Shown: positions 1 to 8,716 of the stretch, piece by piece | Layout: the number at the start of each line of letters is the position of its first letter | How positions within the stretch are numbered: position 1 is the stretch's first letter | DNA from: Dermatophilus congolensis | GTDB taxonomy: Bacteria > Actinomycetota > Actinomycetes > Actinomycetales > Dermatophilaceae | Direction: 5' to 3' | DNA length: 36,467 bases | Assembly: GCA_030538115.1 (NCBI GenBank) | Contig: JAUNUP010000019.1 | Span: 1 to 36,467 of the forward strand | Notes under the pieces: generated by a model | Seen by the model: the letters and a program-made list of their open reading frames with translations, nothing else | What the model was told of the DNA's origin: nothing | The model's database searches: none | Position numbers and translations under genes: made by a program

Positions 1-2
1 AA

Positions 3-83
3 CTCGCCAACGCCGCCGCCGCACGCGCACGCGAATACGACCAATGGCGCGCCACGCAACACCCTGCCCGTTCCCTCCGATGA
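3..83 (+). CDS. C-terminal tail of an unidentified element gene (partial)
   Basis: An open frame enters from the left edge and stops at TGA 81-83, encoding 26 residues that end in ..ATQHPARSLR. The Ala/Arg-rich tail has the codon bias of a real actinobacterial gene, and the gap to the excisionase start (16 bp) suggests one operon. In pSAM2-like elements the gene just before xis is usually the replication initiator, so that is a possible identity, but nothing in these few residues proves it. Confidence 0.4.
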   Translation, partial: LANAAAARAREYDQWRATQHPARSLR

Positions 84-99
84 TGTAGGAGCTCCACCG

Positions 100-312
100 A
101 TGTTCACCGCGACAGATCGTCTGCTCGACGTGGTGCAGGCCGCCGAACGGCTCGGCACCACTGAACGCTTCCCCCGGCGACTCATCGCTGAGCGCCGAAT
201 CCGGTTCGTGCACGTTGGCCGTCACGTGCGGATTCCGGAATCCGCCATTGCCGAGTTCATCGCGGCCAACACGGTCGAGCCTCGGCGTCTCGGCCGCAGG
301 TGGGCCGTCTGA
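100..312 (+). CDS. xis: Excisionase-like HTH protein
   Basis: This 70-residue protein is made of one winged-helix DNA-binding domain of the MerR/excisionase type. Residues about 8-60 carry the pattern LLDVVQAAERLG...LIAERRIRFVHVGRHVRIPESAI. Such proteins bind near att sites and steer the integrase towards excision. A possible ribosome site (TAGGAG, 86-91) precedes the ATG. Its TGA overlaps the ATG of the integrase by one base, so the two are translationally coupled. Family assignment is confident; the excisionase role is inferred from position. Confidence 0.8.
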   Translation: MFTATDRLLDVVQAAERLGTTERFPRRLIAERRIRFVHVGRHVRIPESAIAEFIAANTVEPRRLGRRWAV

Positions 313-1424
313 TGAGCAAGCGACGGGACTTCGGCAAGATCCGGCGCTTGAACTCGGGGCGGTGGCAAGCGAGCTTCGTGCGGCCGGATGGCATGAGGCA
401 GTTCGCACCCGACACCTTCGCTCGCAAGGGCGACGCCTCGATCTGGCTGTCGGAGCGTCGCGCCGAACTCGTAGCGGGTGACTGGATCGACCCGAGCGCC
501 GGGCGAATCCTTCTGCGCGACTACGCGCCGACATGGATTCGTGAACGTCGCCTCGCGATTCAGACCCGCGACAACTACCGCACGGCCTGGAGGTTGCACA
601 TCGAGCCGGTGCTCGGCTCGGTCGCACTGGCCGACATCACGCCTGCGCGTGTCCGTTCGTGGCGGTCCCATCTACTCGCGAATGGGCGCTCGGAGGGCAC
701 GACGGCAAAGGCGTATCGCCTTCTTCGTGCCATCCTCAACACGGCCGTCGATGACGAGCGGATCAAGTCGAACCCGTGCCGCATCAAGGGTGCCAGTGAT
801 GAGGCGCATTCCTCGCGTCACGTCGCCTCGGTGCCGCAGGTGTACGCCCTGGCCGATGCCGTGGGCGGGCGCTATCGCGTGTTCATCCTCGCGGCGGCGT
901 TCACGGGCCTGCGGTGGGCTGAGCTGGTGGCGCTGCGACGGTCCGATCTCGACCTCGACAACGGCCTCGTCTATGTGCGTCGGGCGTTCGTTGAACGGAC
1001 CGGCGGGCCGGTGGCGAAGCTGCCCAAGGGGGAGAAGGTGCGTGTCGTCACTCTGCCCAACGTGTTGGTTGTCGAGCTGACCGGGCACCTCGCGGAGTAC
1101 GTCGAGCCCGACGCGTCGGCCCTGGTCTTCGCGGGGGCCAAGGGGTGTGTTCCCCGCCGGAGTAGCTGGCGCACGACTGCGCGCTGGGCGGGCTCTCGCG
1201 ATGCCGCTGGGCTACCGAAAGACTTCCACTTTCACGACCTCCGGCACACCGGCAATCACCTCATGGCACAGTCCGGCGCATCCACGCGTGAGCTGATGGA
1301 CCGGATGGGCCACAGCACGATGCGGGCCGCGCTCATCTACCAGCACGCCACACACGAGCGCGCCCACGAGCTCGCTACGCGTCTCGATGAGCTGGTCGTC
1401 AAGCAGCGAGGGAAAGCCTCGTGA
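312..1424 (+). CDS. int: Tyrosine site-specific integrase
   Basis: A 370-residue phage-type integrase that recombines the element with the host tRNA-Gly gene. An N-terminal arm-binding region (1-60) is followed by a SAM-like core-binding domain (about 65-155) and the catalytic domain. Visible catalytic residues are R201 in TGLRWAELVAL, the H308-D-L-R311 box, H334 in MGHST and the nucleophile Y343 in ALIYQHAT. The ATG at 312 is chosen over an in-frame start at 300 because it gives a one-base TGATG overlap with the excisionase stop. The gene ends 97 bp before the tRNA, in the typical att-proximal position. All catalytic residues are present, so the enzyme looks intact. Confidence 0.93.
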   Translation: MSKRRDFGKIRRLNSGRWQASFVRPDGMRQFAPDTFARKGDASIWLSERRAELVAGDWIDPSAGRILLRDYAPTWIRERRLAIQTRDNYRTAWRLHIEPVLGSVALADITPARVRSWRSHLLANGRSEGTTAKAYRLLRAILNTAVDDERIKSNPCRIKGASDEAHSSRHVASVPQVYALADAVGGRYRVFILAAAFTGLRWAELVALRRSDLDLDNGLVYVRRAFVERTGGPVAKLPKGEKVRVVTLPNVLVVELTGHLAEYVEPDASALVFAGAKGCVPRRSSWRTTARWAGSRDAAGLPKDFHFHDLRHTGNHLMAQSGASTRELMDRMGHSTMRAALIYQHATHERAHELATRLDELVVKQRGKAS

Positions 1425-1449
1425 AGGGCTTGGGGCTCGTGGGGGGCTC

Positions 1450-1474
1450 GTCGCTGTCAGTGTCCCTCAGCGAC
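1450..1474. terminator. Weak hairpin after the integrase
   Basis: Perfect 7-bp arms GTCGCTG/CAGCGAC surround an 11-base loop 26 bp after the integrase stop. There is no T-tract. It may be a weak terminator or an arm-type binding site for Int/Xis; the sequence alone does not decide. Confidence 0.3.
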
Positions 1475-1520
1475 CCAGGAGAGCAGGAAAGTTCCGGACC
1501 TATGAACAGCGGTTATATCA

Positions 1521-1594
1521 TGGAGCGAGTGACGGGAATCGAACCCGCGTATCAAGCTTGGGAAGCTTGTGTTCTACCATTGAACTACACTCGC
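1521..1594 (-). tRNA. tRNA-Gly (CCC anticodon), CCA encoded
   Basis: Read on the minus strand from 1594, the acceptor GCGAGTG pairs with CACTCGC. The anticodon arm is CAAGC-TTCCCAA-GCTTG, so the anticodon is CCC, and the T arm contains GGGTTCGATTCCC. The discriminator base is 1524 and CCA is encoded at 1523-1521. The 3' end faces the integrase at 312-1424, which makes this gene the likely integration target. Confidence 0.95.
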
Positions 1595-1714
1595 AAACAC
1601 GTAACCTTGTTCGAAATTGCCTTGTGGGCTTCGGTTAGGTTACGTGCCGTTGAGGGTGGTTCTGGCCGGGTTACGGTCGTCCCTGCCCACAACGTCTCCG
1701 GAGTCTACCCGACC

Positions 1715-1739
1715 TCGTAGATTCGATACGAATCGACGA
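1715..1739. promoter_or_regulatory. 25-bp palindrome upstream of the hydrolase gene
   Basis: TCGT-a-GATTCG-ata-CGAATC-g-ACGA is a near-perfect inverted repeat (10 of 11 pairs) about 35 bp before the start of the SGNH-like gene and about 120 bp upstream of the divergent tRNA-Gly. It has the size of a repressor operator. No cognate regulator is encoded nearby. Confidence 0.35.
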
Positions 1740-1772
1740 GCGCACGGGCTCGGGGGAGGGAGCGGAGTGGTC

Positions 1773-2588
1773 ATGGATGCAGTGGCGACAGCGAAAACCG
1801 CGGTGCGACAGGCACGTCGGCTGGTGGGGCGGGCCAAGAGGCGGCTGGAGGGGCGCAGCAATTCCAACCCGTCACGGCACCAGGAGCCCGTGATCCCCAC
1901 CAGCATGCCTGGGGGCACGTCCATCCTGTTTCTCCACCACAGCACCGGGTGGGCCGTCTGGAACGCGGGAGTGCCCCAGTGGCTCGACTCCTACAACGAC
2001 GCGAACGGCACCGACTATCGCCCTGTGGCCAGGGCATTTCCGCACTGGCCCCACCCGTGGACCAACGACCCCTTCGACTACTGGCGCCTCTGGGTGCAGC
2101 ACCGCGGCAGCAACAGGCACCTCGACCAAGAGACGCTCGCGGAACTCGCCGGTGTCTACGACGTGATCGTCTGGAAGCACTGCTTCACGGCCGCCAAGAT
2201 CGACCCCGACAACGGGCCAGGCCGGGCGTCGTCACGCAACAAGACCCTCGCCGACTATCGCGCCCAGTACGTCGCCCTCGCCGACGCGATGCGCCGCTAC
2301 CCCGACACCACATTCATCGTCTGGACCGTGCCGCCGCGCGCCCCCGGTGCCACTAGCCCGCAGCAGGCCGCCCGCGCAACCGAATTCGCTCATTGGGTGC
2401 GCGACGAGTGGGAGCGGCCCGTCAACGTTCACATCTTCGACTACCACGGCCTCGCAGCTCCCGACGGAACCCTGCGTGCCGACTACCCGAAGGCCCCCGG
2501 CGACTCCCACCCCAGCCGCGCCTTCGCGGAGGAGGCGGCGCCAGTCCTCGGGCAGCGCATCGTCGACGTCATCGAAGGACGCGCCTAA
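1773..2588 (+). CDS. SGNH/GDSL-like hydrolase
   Basis: A 271-residue protein with a basic N-terminal 35 residues and a single alpha/beta domain. The strand-turn ILFLHHSTG (51-59) resembles SGNH block I, with S57 as candidate nucleophile. GDSHPSR (243-249) near the C-terminus gives the D-x-H pair (D244, H246) of block V. Substrate is unknown; relatives act on esters of surface or exopolysaccharide sugars, but nothing here shows that. There is no convincing signal peptide. The ATG at 1773 follows the purine-rich GGGGGAGGGAGCGGAG; earlier in-frame codons would read through the palindrome region and the tRNA promoter. It converges on the BluB-CobT gene. Confidence 0.6.
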   Translation: MDAVATAKTAVRQARRLVGRAKRRLEGRSNSNPSRHQEPVIPTSMPGGTSILFLHHSTGWAVWNAGVPQWLDSYNDANGTDYRPVARAFPHWPHPWTNDPFDYWRLWVQHRGSNRHLDQETLAELAGVYDVIVWKHCFTAAKIDPDNGPGRASSRNKTLADYRAQYVALADAMRRYPDTTFIVWTVPPRAPGATSPQQAARATEFAHWVRDEWERPVNVHIFDYHGLAAPDGTLRADYPKAPGDSHPSRAFAEEAAPVLGQRIVDVIEGRA

Positions 2589-2735
2589 CAGTCCGTCCGT
2601 GACCTGCCGACCGGGGGCGCCCCGCGCTCACGCGACGGCCGACTAGGAATCGCCCCGACGCGCGCGAACCCGGCGCCAGGGCGTCAGCTCCTGCGGTGGC
2701 ATTCGAGGTGTCGGGCAGTTCCGTTCGCAGCGGGG

Positions 2736-4622
2736 TCAGTGCGCCGCGTCGCCCCGGTCGGCGACTCGCCCTGCCTCGCGACGGACCCGCAGGCCAGTCA
2801 GCAGCATCGCGCCGGCCATCGACGCACCCACGCCCTCGCCCGCCCGAAGCCGGAGGTCGAGCAGCGGCTCCAACCCCAGGCGCCGCAGCACCTCGGCATG
2901 GGCGCGCTCGCGGCTGACCTGTCCCGCAACCAGGTACGCGGCGGCACCAGGCTCCTCGCGCACTGCCAGCAGCGCGGCAACCGAGGTCGCGAGTCCGTCG
3001 AGCACCACGATCGTGCCCGCCTCCGCGGAGCCCAGCACGACGCCCGTGAGTAGCGCGATCTCGCCTCCGCCGAGCGACGCCAAGAGCTCCCGCGAGGTCA
3101 CCGACTCCGGCGCCAAACCCGCGAGCCCGACCCTGTCGAGCACACCGGCCACGACGGCGACCTTTCGGGCGAGCATGTCGGAGTCGGAACCGGCGCCGAG
3201 CCCAACGGCCTCCGCCGCGCCCAACCCGGTGAGCGCCGCGGCCAGCGCCGATGCCACCGTCGTGTTGCCGAGCCCGACCTCGCCGAGAAGCACGAGGCCG
3301 TCGGCGGCGAGCCTTTTCCCGAGCGCCCGGCCGGTCTCGACGAGTGAGGCGACGTCCGCGGGGTCCAAGGCATCGGCATCGCGGACGTTGCCGCGCGGGT
3401 GAATCGGCCGCGCGGACAGCGCCACGCCGCCGGACTCCGAGCCCGAACCGAAAGGCTCTGAGCCGCGAGAGGCGAAGCTCGAGTCGGCAGCCGCTCCATC
3501 GGCAGGCGCATCCGGGGCACCGCCCAGCCCGTCCACTCCGCAATCCACCACCACACACCCGAATCCGGAGGCTGCTGCCGTCACCGTGCCGACCGCCTCG
3601 CCCGCGAGGGCGGCGAGCATGATCTCGCGGGTCGTCCCGGCCGGGTAGGCGCTCACGCCGAGGTCGAAGACAGGATGGTCGGCGCCCGCGAGCACGAGCG
3701 TGCCGCCGGTGACATCGCCACGGCCGGCCGCGACCACGCGGTCGAGAGCCCGATCCAGAACTCCCAGCGACCCTGGCGTCGTAAGCAGTTCGTCGGCGTC
3801 GTCGGTGGCCGCGACTGTGCGGGCCTGGTCGGGGGAGCGCAGGTGCGACACCGGAGGAGCGGGCGCATCGCCCTCCGCGGGCCACCGCTCGTGCAGGATC
3901 ACGTCGTCGAGCGGCAGCTTGCTCGACCATGCCCGCCGCTCGAGTCCAGGCCCGGGTGGCAACTCGTCGGGCCACCCAACGCACAGCCACCCTAGCGTCT
4001 CGACACCCTCGGGCAGCCCCAGCATGGAGGCGAGGTCGGCGGGCTCGAACAACGTCACCCAGCCCATGCCCAGCCCGGCCGCCCGCGCGGTGAGCCACAT
4101 GTTCTCGACGGCGCAGACGCAGCCCCACACGTCGGCCTCCGTGAAGGTCGCGCGCCCCAGCACGCCCAACGACGGCACGCGCCGGTCGACCGCCACCACG
4201 AGTCCCACCGGCGCCTCGCGCAGCCCCTCAAGCTTCAGGTCGAGCAGTTGCCGCCCCTTCTCCGGGGTCATGGCGAATGCTTGGGTGAGTCGTTGCTGGT
4301 CAGCGAGGTTGGCGGCCCGCTCGCGAGTCGCCGGGTCGCGCACGATGATGAACCGCCACGGCTGGCTGTGCCCCACGGAGGGAGCGGCGTGCCCGGCCTC
4401 GATCACGTGCCGCAGCAGCTCCTCCGGCACGGGGTCGGGCCGGAATCGCCGGATGTCGCGCCTCGCCCCGATCACCTTGTGCAACGCCTGCTGCACCTCC
4501 GGCGCGAAGGCCCATCCGTCCGGAGCCGCTGCCCGTTCGGCCGCCGACGACGGATCGCCGATGGTGGGCACGGGCCGCGCCCACAGGTGGGGTTCAGGGG
4601 TGGGGGAGGTGGAGGCCGTCAT
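2736..4622 (-). CDS. cobT: Fused BluB (DMB synthase)-CobT (phosphoribosyltransferase)
   Basis: A 628-residue two-domain enzyme for the lower ligand of cobalamin. Residues about 40-255 are a nitroreductase-fold BluB domain (ARRDIRRFRPDPVPEELL, then APSVGHSQPWRF), which in this family makes 5,6-dimethylbenzimidazole from reduced FMN and oxygen. Residues about 275-628 match CobT, which joins that base to nicotinate mononucleotide: LVLAGADHPVFDLGVSAYP, GEVGLGNTT (about 446-454) and the C-terminal RAGEGVGAS (about 593-601), whose Glu corresponds to the catalytic base region. A Gly/Ser-rich, low-complexity insertion (about 395-425) interrupts CobT. An ATG at 4622 and a TTG at 4631 are both possible starts; neither has a strong ribosome site. 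No other cobalamin genes are beside it. Confidence 0.85.
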   Translation of the reverse strand: MTASTSPTPEPHLWARPVPTIGDPSSAAERAAAPDGWAFAPEVQQALHKVIGARRDIRRFRPDPVPEELLRHVIEAGHAAPSVGHSQPWRFIIVRDPATRERAANLADQQRLTQAFAMTPEKGRQLLDLKLEGLREAPVGLVVAVDRRVPSLGVLGRATFTEADVWGCVCAVENMWLTARAAGLGMGWVTLFEPADLASMLGLPEGVETLGWLCVGWPDELPPGPGLERRAWSSKLPLDDVILHERWPAEGDAPAPPVSHLRSPDQARTVAATDDADELLTTPGSLGVLDRALDRVVAAGRGDVTGGTLVLAGADHPVFDLGVSAYPAGTTREIMLAALAGEAVGTVTAAASGFGCVVVDCGVDGLGGAPDAPADGAAADSSFASRGSEPFGSGSESGGVALSARPIHPRGNVRDADALDPADVASLVETGRALGKRLAADGLVLLGEVGLGNTTVASALAAALTGLGAAEAVGLGAGSDSDMLARKVAVVAGVLDRVGLAGLAPESVTSRELLASLGGGEIALLTGVVLGSAEAGTIVVLDGLATSVAALLAVREEPGAAAYLVAGQVSRERAHAEVLRRLGLEPLLDLRLRAGEGVGASMAGAMLLTGLRVRREAGRVADRGDAAH

Positions 4623-4713
4623 GCCACCCAACGTATCGCCGGCACGCTAGGCGCCCGGCGTCACCTCCGGATTCGGGCCAGTGTCACTACTGCGGGCGCA
4701 TCTCAGTCGGCGG

Positions 4714-5937
4714 TCAGCTGCACCCGACGAGCACGGTGGCCATCTGGTCGATCGCGACCCGCACCTTGGAGGTGTCGCGGCGTCCGTTCTCCATGAACAC
4801 GAACACGCGGTCGCGGCCGTCGGTGTCGCGGGCGACGCCGGCGAGCGAGACGACGTCGTTGAGTGTGCCAGTCTTGGCCCACACCTGGCCGCGGGCGCAG
4901 CGCTGCCCGGCGAGGGTGTAGCGGCTGCGCAGCGTGCCGGTCTGCCCGGAGCGGGGCATGCCGTCGTAGGCGAAGGCCACCGCGTTCATCTCGGGGTCTT
5001 CGTACATCTTCTCGACCGTCGCTGCCAGTGTCGCGGCGGGCATGCGGTTGCTGCGCGACAGTCCCGATCCGTCGGCGTTGACGAGCCCGGCAGTGGGAAT
5101 GTCGTTGGCCGCCAGCACCCGTCGCTGCGTCGTGAGGGCGTTGGCCCAGGTCGGCCGCAGTCCTCGCTCCTTGGCGGAGAGGCGGAGCAGGTACTCCGCG
5201 TACGTGTTGTGACTGACGCGCAGGGTCGTGGCGACGAGCTCGCTCACCGGCGCCGACCAGCTCGCCGACAGCTCCCGCGCCGACGCGGGCGTCGTGCCGC
5301 GCCCGAACACGGTCACCTTGATGCCGTTCGAGGTCAGCGCGCGGCGGAAAGCCCGTCCGGCGGCGAGGTCGTTGTCGGTGCCGGAGTAGCCCGCCAGGGT
5401 GAGCCCGCGCACGGGCTGCACCTCGCGCGGCACGTACGACGGCTTCCAGCCGGACGCGTTCGACGGCGCCGGAAACGCAGTGGCGTCGACGAACAGCTTC
5501 ACCGAGGTGCGCTTCTGCGCCTTCAGCGCGGAGGCGGTACGCGCCGCCAGCGTCGACAGCTTGGAGGCGTTCAGTGACGGATCTCCCGCACCCTTGAGGT
5601 AGATGTTGCCGCGGTTCGCGGTGCTCTGGCGCGCGGTGGTGACGAGCTGCTCGGCGGGGTCGAGGGTGTCGAGCGCGGTGAACGCGGTGAGCACCTTCTG
5701 TGTCGACGCGGGCATCCGCGTGCGGGAGGCGTTGTGCGACCAGATCGTCTCGCCCGATTCGGGGTCGACCACCACGCCGGAGAGGTGTCCGCGCAGGTAC
5801 TGGCTGCTCGCCGCTCCCTTGAGCCGGGTGATGAGCGCGGCGTCGTCGGCGGCGGAGGCGGGGGCCGCTCCGCCGAGAGCCAACGGAACCGAGAGTGTCA
5901 AAGCGCAGGTCAGGGCTAGGGGCAGACGTGATCGCAT
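4714..5937 (-). CDS. dacB: D-alanyl-D-alanine carboxypeptidase/endopeptidase (PBP4, DacB family)
   Basis: A 407-residue exported penicillin-binding protein (peptidase family S13) that trims or cleaves peptidoglycan peptides. A Sec signal peptide covers 1-29 (MRSR, hydrophobic core, PASAA). All three active-site motifs are present: S78-T-Q-K81, S242-H-N244 and K355-T-G357. The ATG at 5937 starts exactly at the signal peptide; the 18 extra codons of the longer frame would bury it. About 130 residues separate SxxK from SxN, consistent with the inserted domain of this class. It reads away from dcd. The short gap to cobT (about 90 bp, same direction) allows co-transcription, though their functions are unrelated. 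Confidence 0.9.
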   Translation of the reverse strand: MRSRLPLALTCALTLSVPLALGGAAPASAADDAALITRLKGAASSQYLRGHLSGVVVDPESGETIWSHNASRTRMPASTQKVLTAFTALDTLDPAEQLVTTARQSTANRGNIYLKGAGDPSLNASKLSTLAARTASALKAQKRTSVKLFVDATAFPAPSNASGWKPSYVPREVQPVRGLTLAGYSGTDNDLAAGRAFRRALTSNGIKVTVFGRGTTPASARELSASWSAPVSELVATTLRVSHNTYAEYLLRLSAKERGLRPTWANALTTQRRVLAANDIPTAGLVNADGSGLSRSNRMPAATLAATVEKMYEDPEMNAVAFAYDGMPRSGQTGTLRSRYTLAGQRCARGQVWAKTGTLNDVVSLAGVARDTDGRDRVFVFMENGRRDTSKVRVAIDQMATVLVGCS

Positions 5938-6250
5938 GAAGGTGAACCCTCGGGTCGGCGAGTCGGTGGCTGCGACGCGATGTGCGCCCAAGGTGGCCGA
6001 CGCCCCCTCCGACGCCGGCCACCATGAACGGGCACGCGAATCGCGCTCGCGTCTGACCCATCGGCCGTCGACCCTGCCGTTCTGAGGAATCGGCAGGATT
6101 CACAGGTTCTTCGCCGTGGCATGAGGGCGTAGCGGGCCTGTTCAACTCGGTCACCCCACGGCCCGGAGGCGGGGTGCAAGGGCCAGGCGTGGGCGCGGCG
6201 CTCGCGGCCACCGGCCCTACCGCCGCCGGAAGTCAATTAGCCTGGTCGGC
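5938..6250. other. Divergent intergenic region dacB/dcd
   Basis: These 313 bp separate the divergent dacB and dcd starts and must hold both promoters. I see no gene with a plausible ribosome site and no clear -10/-35 pair. The sequence directly before dcd (GTCAATTAGCCTGGTCGGC) has no Shine-Dalgarno site, so dcd may have a very short leader. Confidence 0.5.
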
Positions 6251-6820
6251 GTGCTGCTCTCCGACCGCGATATCCGTGCCGAGCTGGAGTCTGGCCGGGT
6301 GCGGCTCGACCCGTGCGACCTGGCGATGGTCCAGCCGTCCAGCGTCGACGTGCGCCTCGACCGCTACTTCCGCCTCTTCGACAACCACAAGTACCCGTAC
6401 ATCGACCCTGCGGAGGATCAGCCCGAGTTGACCCGCCTCATCGAGGCCGCGGAGGGCGACCCGTTCGTGCTGCACCCGGGCGAGTTCGTGCTGGCCTCGA
6501 CGTACGAGTCGATCACCCTGCCCGACGACGTGGCCGCGCGGGTGGAGGGCAAGTCGTCGCTGGGGCGCCTCGGCCTGCTCACGCACGCGACGGCCGGATT
6601 CGTCGACCCGGGCTTCGAGGGGCACGTCACGCTCGAGCTGAGCAACGTCGCGACCCTGCCGATCAAGCTGTGGCCGGGCATGAAGATCGGCCAGCTGTGC
6701 TTCTTCCGGCTGTCCTCCGCCGCGGAGCATCCGTACGGCAGCGCCGCCACCGGCTCCCACTACCAGGGCCAGCGCGGCCCGACGGCGAGCAGAAGCTTCG
6801 AACGCTTCGTCCGCTTCTGA
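6251..6820 (+). CDS. dcd: dCTP deaminase (possibly bifunctional dUTPase)
   Basis: A 189-residue trimeric pyrimidine nucleotide enzyme that deaminates dCTP on the route to dTTP. The start [17 protein letters not shown] is typical of the family. The nucleotide-binding loop [11 protein letters not shown] (100-110) and the strand [19 protein letters not shown] (112-130), with E129 as the catalytic acid, are intact. Length and motif spacing match the mycobacterial enzyme, which also hydrolyses dUTP; whether this protein is bifunctional cannot be decided by eye. The GTG start at 6251 has no clear ribosome site; the next in-frame Met would remove the conserved N-terminus. Confidence 0.93.
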   Translation: MLLSDRDIRAELESGRVRLDPCDLAMVQPSSVDVRLDRYFRLFDNHKYPYIDPAEDQPELTRLIEAAEGDPFVLHPGEFVLASTYESITLPDDVAARVEGKSSLGRLGLLTHATAGFVDPGFEGHVTLELSNVATLPIKLWPGMKIGQLCFFRLSSAAEHPYGSAATGSHYQGQRGPTASRSFERFVRF

Positions 6821-6961
6821 CCCGCCTCCCGGGCGAGGTATGGGGCCGGTGTTGGAGTCTGTCGGTGGGGGCACCTACCGTGTGATCGACTCCTCGCCCG
6901 CCCCCGCGCGAGACGAGCCGTCGCACCAAGCCGCGCGTGAAACAGGCGCGGCACTTCGACG

Positions 6962-8716
6962 ATGTGGAGAATCGTGCTCGTCAATATCCTGCGCCGGTAC
7001 TTGGCGCCTTACCGCACGCCGATCGTGTGGGTGGTGTTGCTGCAACTCGGTAGCACCATTGCCGGACTCTTCCTGCCCGCGCTGAACGCCGACATCATCG
7101 ACAACGGCGTCGCCAAGGCCGATGTCGGATACGTGTGGCAGACCTCGCTCGTGATGCTGGCGGCGAGCCTCGTGCAGGTCGTGTGTTCGGTCGGAGCGGT
7201 CTGGTTCGGCGCGCGCACGGCGATGGGCCTGGGCCGCGACCTCCGCGAGGCGGTGCTGCGGCGGGTCATGTCGTTCTCGTCGCGCGAGGTCGGCCAGTTC
7301 GGCGCTCCCTCACTCATCACGCGCAACACCAACGACGTGCAGCAGATCCAGCAGCTCGTGCTGATGTCGGCGTTCGTGCTGGTCTCCGCTCCGATGATGT
7401 TGATCGGTGGCGTCATCATGGCGCTGCGTCAGGATGTGGGTCTGAGCTGGCTCGTCGCCGTCGCGGTGCCCCTGCTCGTCGGGGTGCTGGTGTTGGTCAT
7501 CAAGCAGATGGTGCCGCTTTTCCGCATCAACCAGGTGCGTATCGACAACGTGAACCGCGTGATGCGCGAGCAGATCTCGGGTGTGCGGGTGATCCGCGCG
7601 TTCGTGCGTGAAGACCACGAGCGCGAGCGGTTCGCGCAGGCCAACGCCGACCTCACAGACACCGGCCTGCGGGTCGGGCGCCTCATGGTGTTGATGTTCC
7701 CGATCGTCATGCTGGTGATGAACGGCTCGACCGTCGCAGTGGTGTGGTTCGGGTCGTTGCGCGTCGATTCGGGCGAGATGCTGATCGGCTCGGTGTTCGC
7801 CTACATCAGCTATCTCATCCAGATCCTCATGTCGGTGATGATGGCCACGATGGTCGCCTCCATGGTGCCCCGCGCCTCGGTTTCGGCCGAGCGCATCGGT
7901 GAGGTGCTGGAGACGAGCACGTCTGTGATCGCGCCGACCTCGCCACACGACACGGGCGAGGTGCGGGGCCTCCTCGAGTTCGACCGGGTCGAGTTCTCGT
8001 ATCCCGGAGCCGATTCACCCGTACTCTCCGACATCACGTTCACGGCCCGTCCGGGCACGGTCACGGCCGTGATCGGCAGCACCGGTGCCGGCAAGACGAC
8101 CCTGGTCAACCTCATGCCGCGCCTGGTCGACCCGACGGGCGGAACGATCCGTCTCGACGGGGTCGACCTGCGTGACCTCGCTCCCGAGAGCCTGTGGTCG
8201 CGGGTCGGCATCGTGCCGCAGAAGCCCTACCTGTTCCGGGGCACGGTCGCCTCGAACCTGCGCTTCGGCAATCCGCACGCCACCGACGAGGAGCTGTGGG
8301 CGGCGCTGCGGATCGCCCAGGCCGACGACTTCGTCGAAAAGATGAGCGCCGGCCTTGATTCGCCCATCTCCCAAGGCGGCACGAACGTCTCGGGTGGCCA
8401 GCGGCAGCGACTGTGCATCGCGCGGGCCATTGTCGCGCGGCCGGAGCTGTACATCTTCGACGACTCGTTCTCGGCCCTCGACCTGGCCACCGACGCGCGC
8501 CTGCGGGCCGCGCTGGCCCCCGAGACCCGCGAATCCACGGTGATCATCGTGGCCCAGCGCATCTCCACCATCATCGACGCCGACCAGATCCTCGTGCTCG
8601 ACGCGGGCCGCGTGGTCGGCCTGGGGAGGCACGACGAGTTGCTTGCGACATGTCCCACGTACGCCGAGATCGTCGAGTCGCAGGTGCTCGTCGGCGCGGT
8701 CGGCGGGGGTGAGTGA
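6962..8716 (+). CDS. ABC exporter half-transporter, degenerate-site subunit
   Basis: A 584-residue type IV (ABCB-like) subunit with six predicted membrane helices (1-310) and a C-terminal ATPase. Walker A is GSTGAGKTT (372-380) and the signature VSGGQ (476-480) is canonical. The Walker B end reads YIFDDS, so D501 replaces the catalytic Glu, and the switch His is replaced by Q532 (AQRIST). These are the hallmarks of the degenerate site in heterodimeric exporters such as TM287/288 and BmrCD. The partner starts within its stop codon (GTGA overlap at 8713). The ATG at 6962 lacks a good ribosome site; an in-frame GTG at 6974 follows GGAGA and could be the true start. Substrate unknown. Confidence 0.92.
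   Translation: MWRIVLVNILRRYLAPYRTPIVWVVLLQLGSTIAGLFLPALNADIIDNGVAKADVGYVWQTSLVMLAASLVQVVCSVGAVWFGARTAMGLGRDLREAVLRRVMSFSSREVGQFGAPSLITRNTNDVQQIQQLVLMSAFVLVSAPMMLIGGVIMALRQDVGLSWLVAVAVPLLVGVLVLVIKQMVPLFRINQVRIDNVNRVMREQISGVRVIRAFVREDHERERFAQANADLTDTGLRVGRLMVLMFPIVMLVMNGSTVAVVWFGSLRVDSGEMLIGSVFAYISYLIQILMSVMMATMVASMVPRASVSAERIGEVLETSTSVIAPTSPHDTGEVRGLLEFDRVEFSYPGADSPVLSDITFTARPGTVTAVIGSTGAGKTTLVNLMPRLVDPTGGTIRLDGVDLRDLAPESLWSRVGIVPQKPYLFRGTVASNLRFGNPHATDEELWAALRIAQADDFVEKMSAGLDSPISQGGTNVSGGQRQRLCIARAIVARPELYIFDDSFSALDLATDARLRAALAPETRESTVIIVAQRISTIIDADQILVLDAGRVVGLGRHDELLATCPTYAEIVESQVLVGAVGGGE

Larger units (their letters stand above)
1..1560 (+). mobile_element. Right end of an integrated element (AICE/prophage-like) in tRNA-Gly
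   Basis: The order unknown gene tail, excisionase, tyrosine integrase, then the 3' end of a tRNA gene is the usual terminal layout of actinomycete integrative elements, whose integrases recombine into tRNA 3' ends. The tRNA-Gly is on the minus strand with its 3' end facing the integrase, as expected if the attachment core lies in its 3' half. Only this end is in the window, so the matching att copy and the true boundary cannot be seen; the right limit given is approximate. Confidence 0.65.

Noticed and set aside
1387..1720. Frames reading through tRNA-Gly (peptides with GNRTRVSSLGS or GIEPAYQAWEA)
   Set aside because: These peptides are translations across the reverse strand of a tRNA gene, a well-known annotation artefact.
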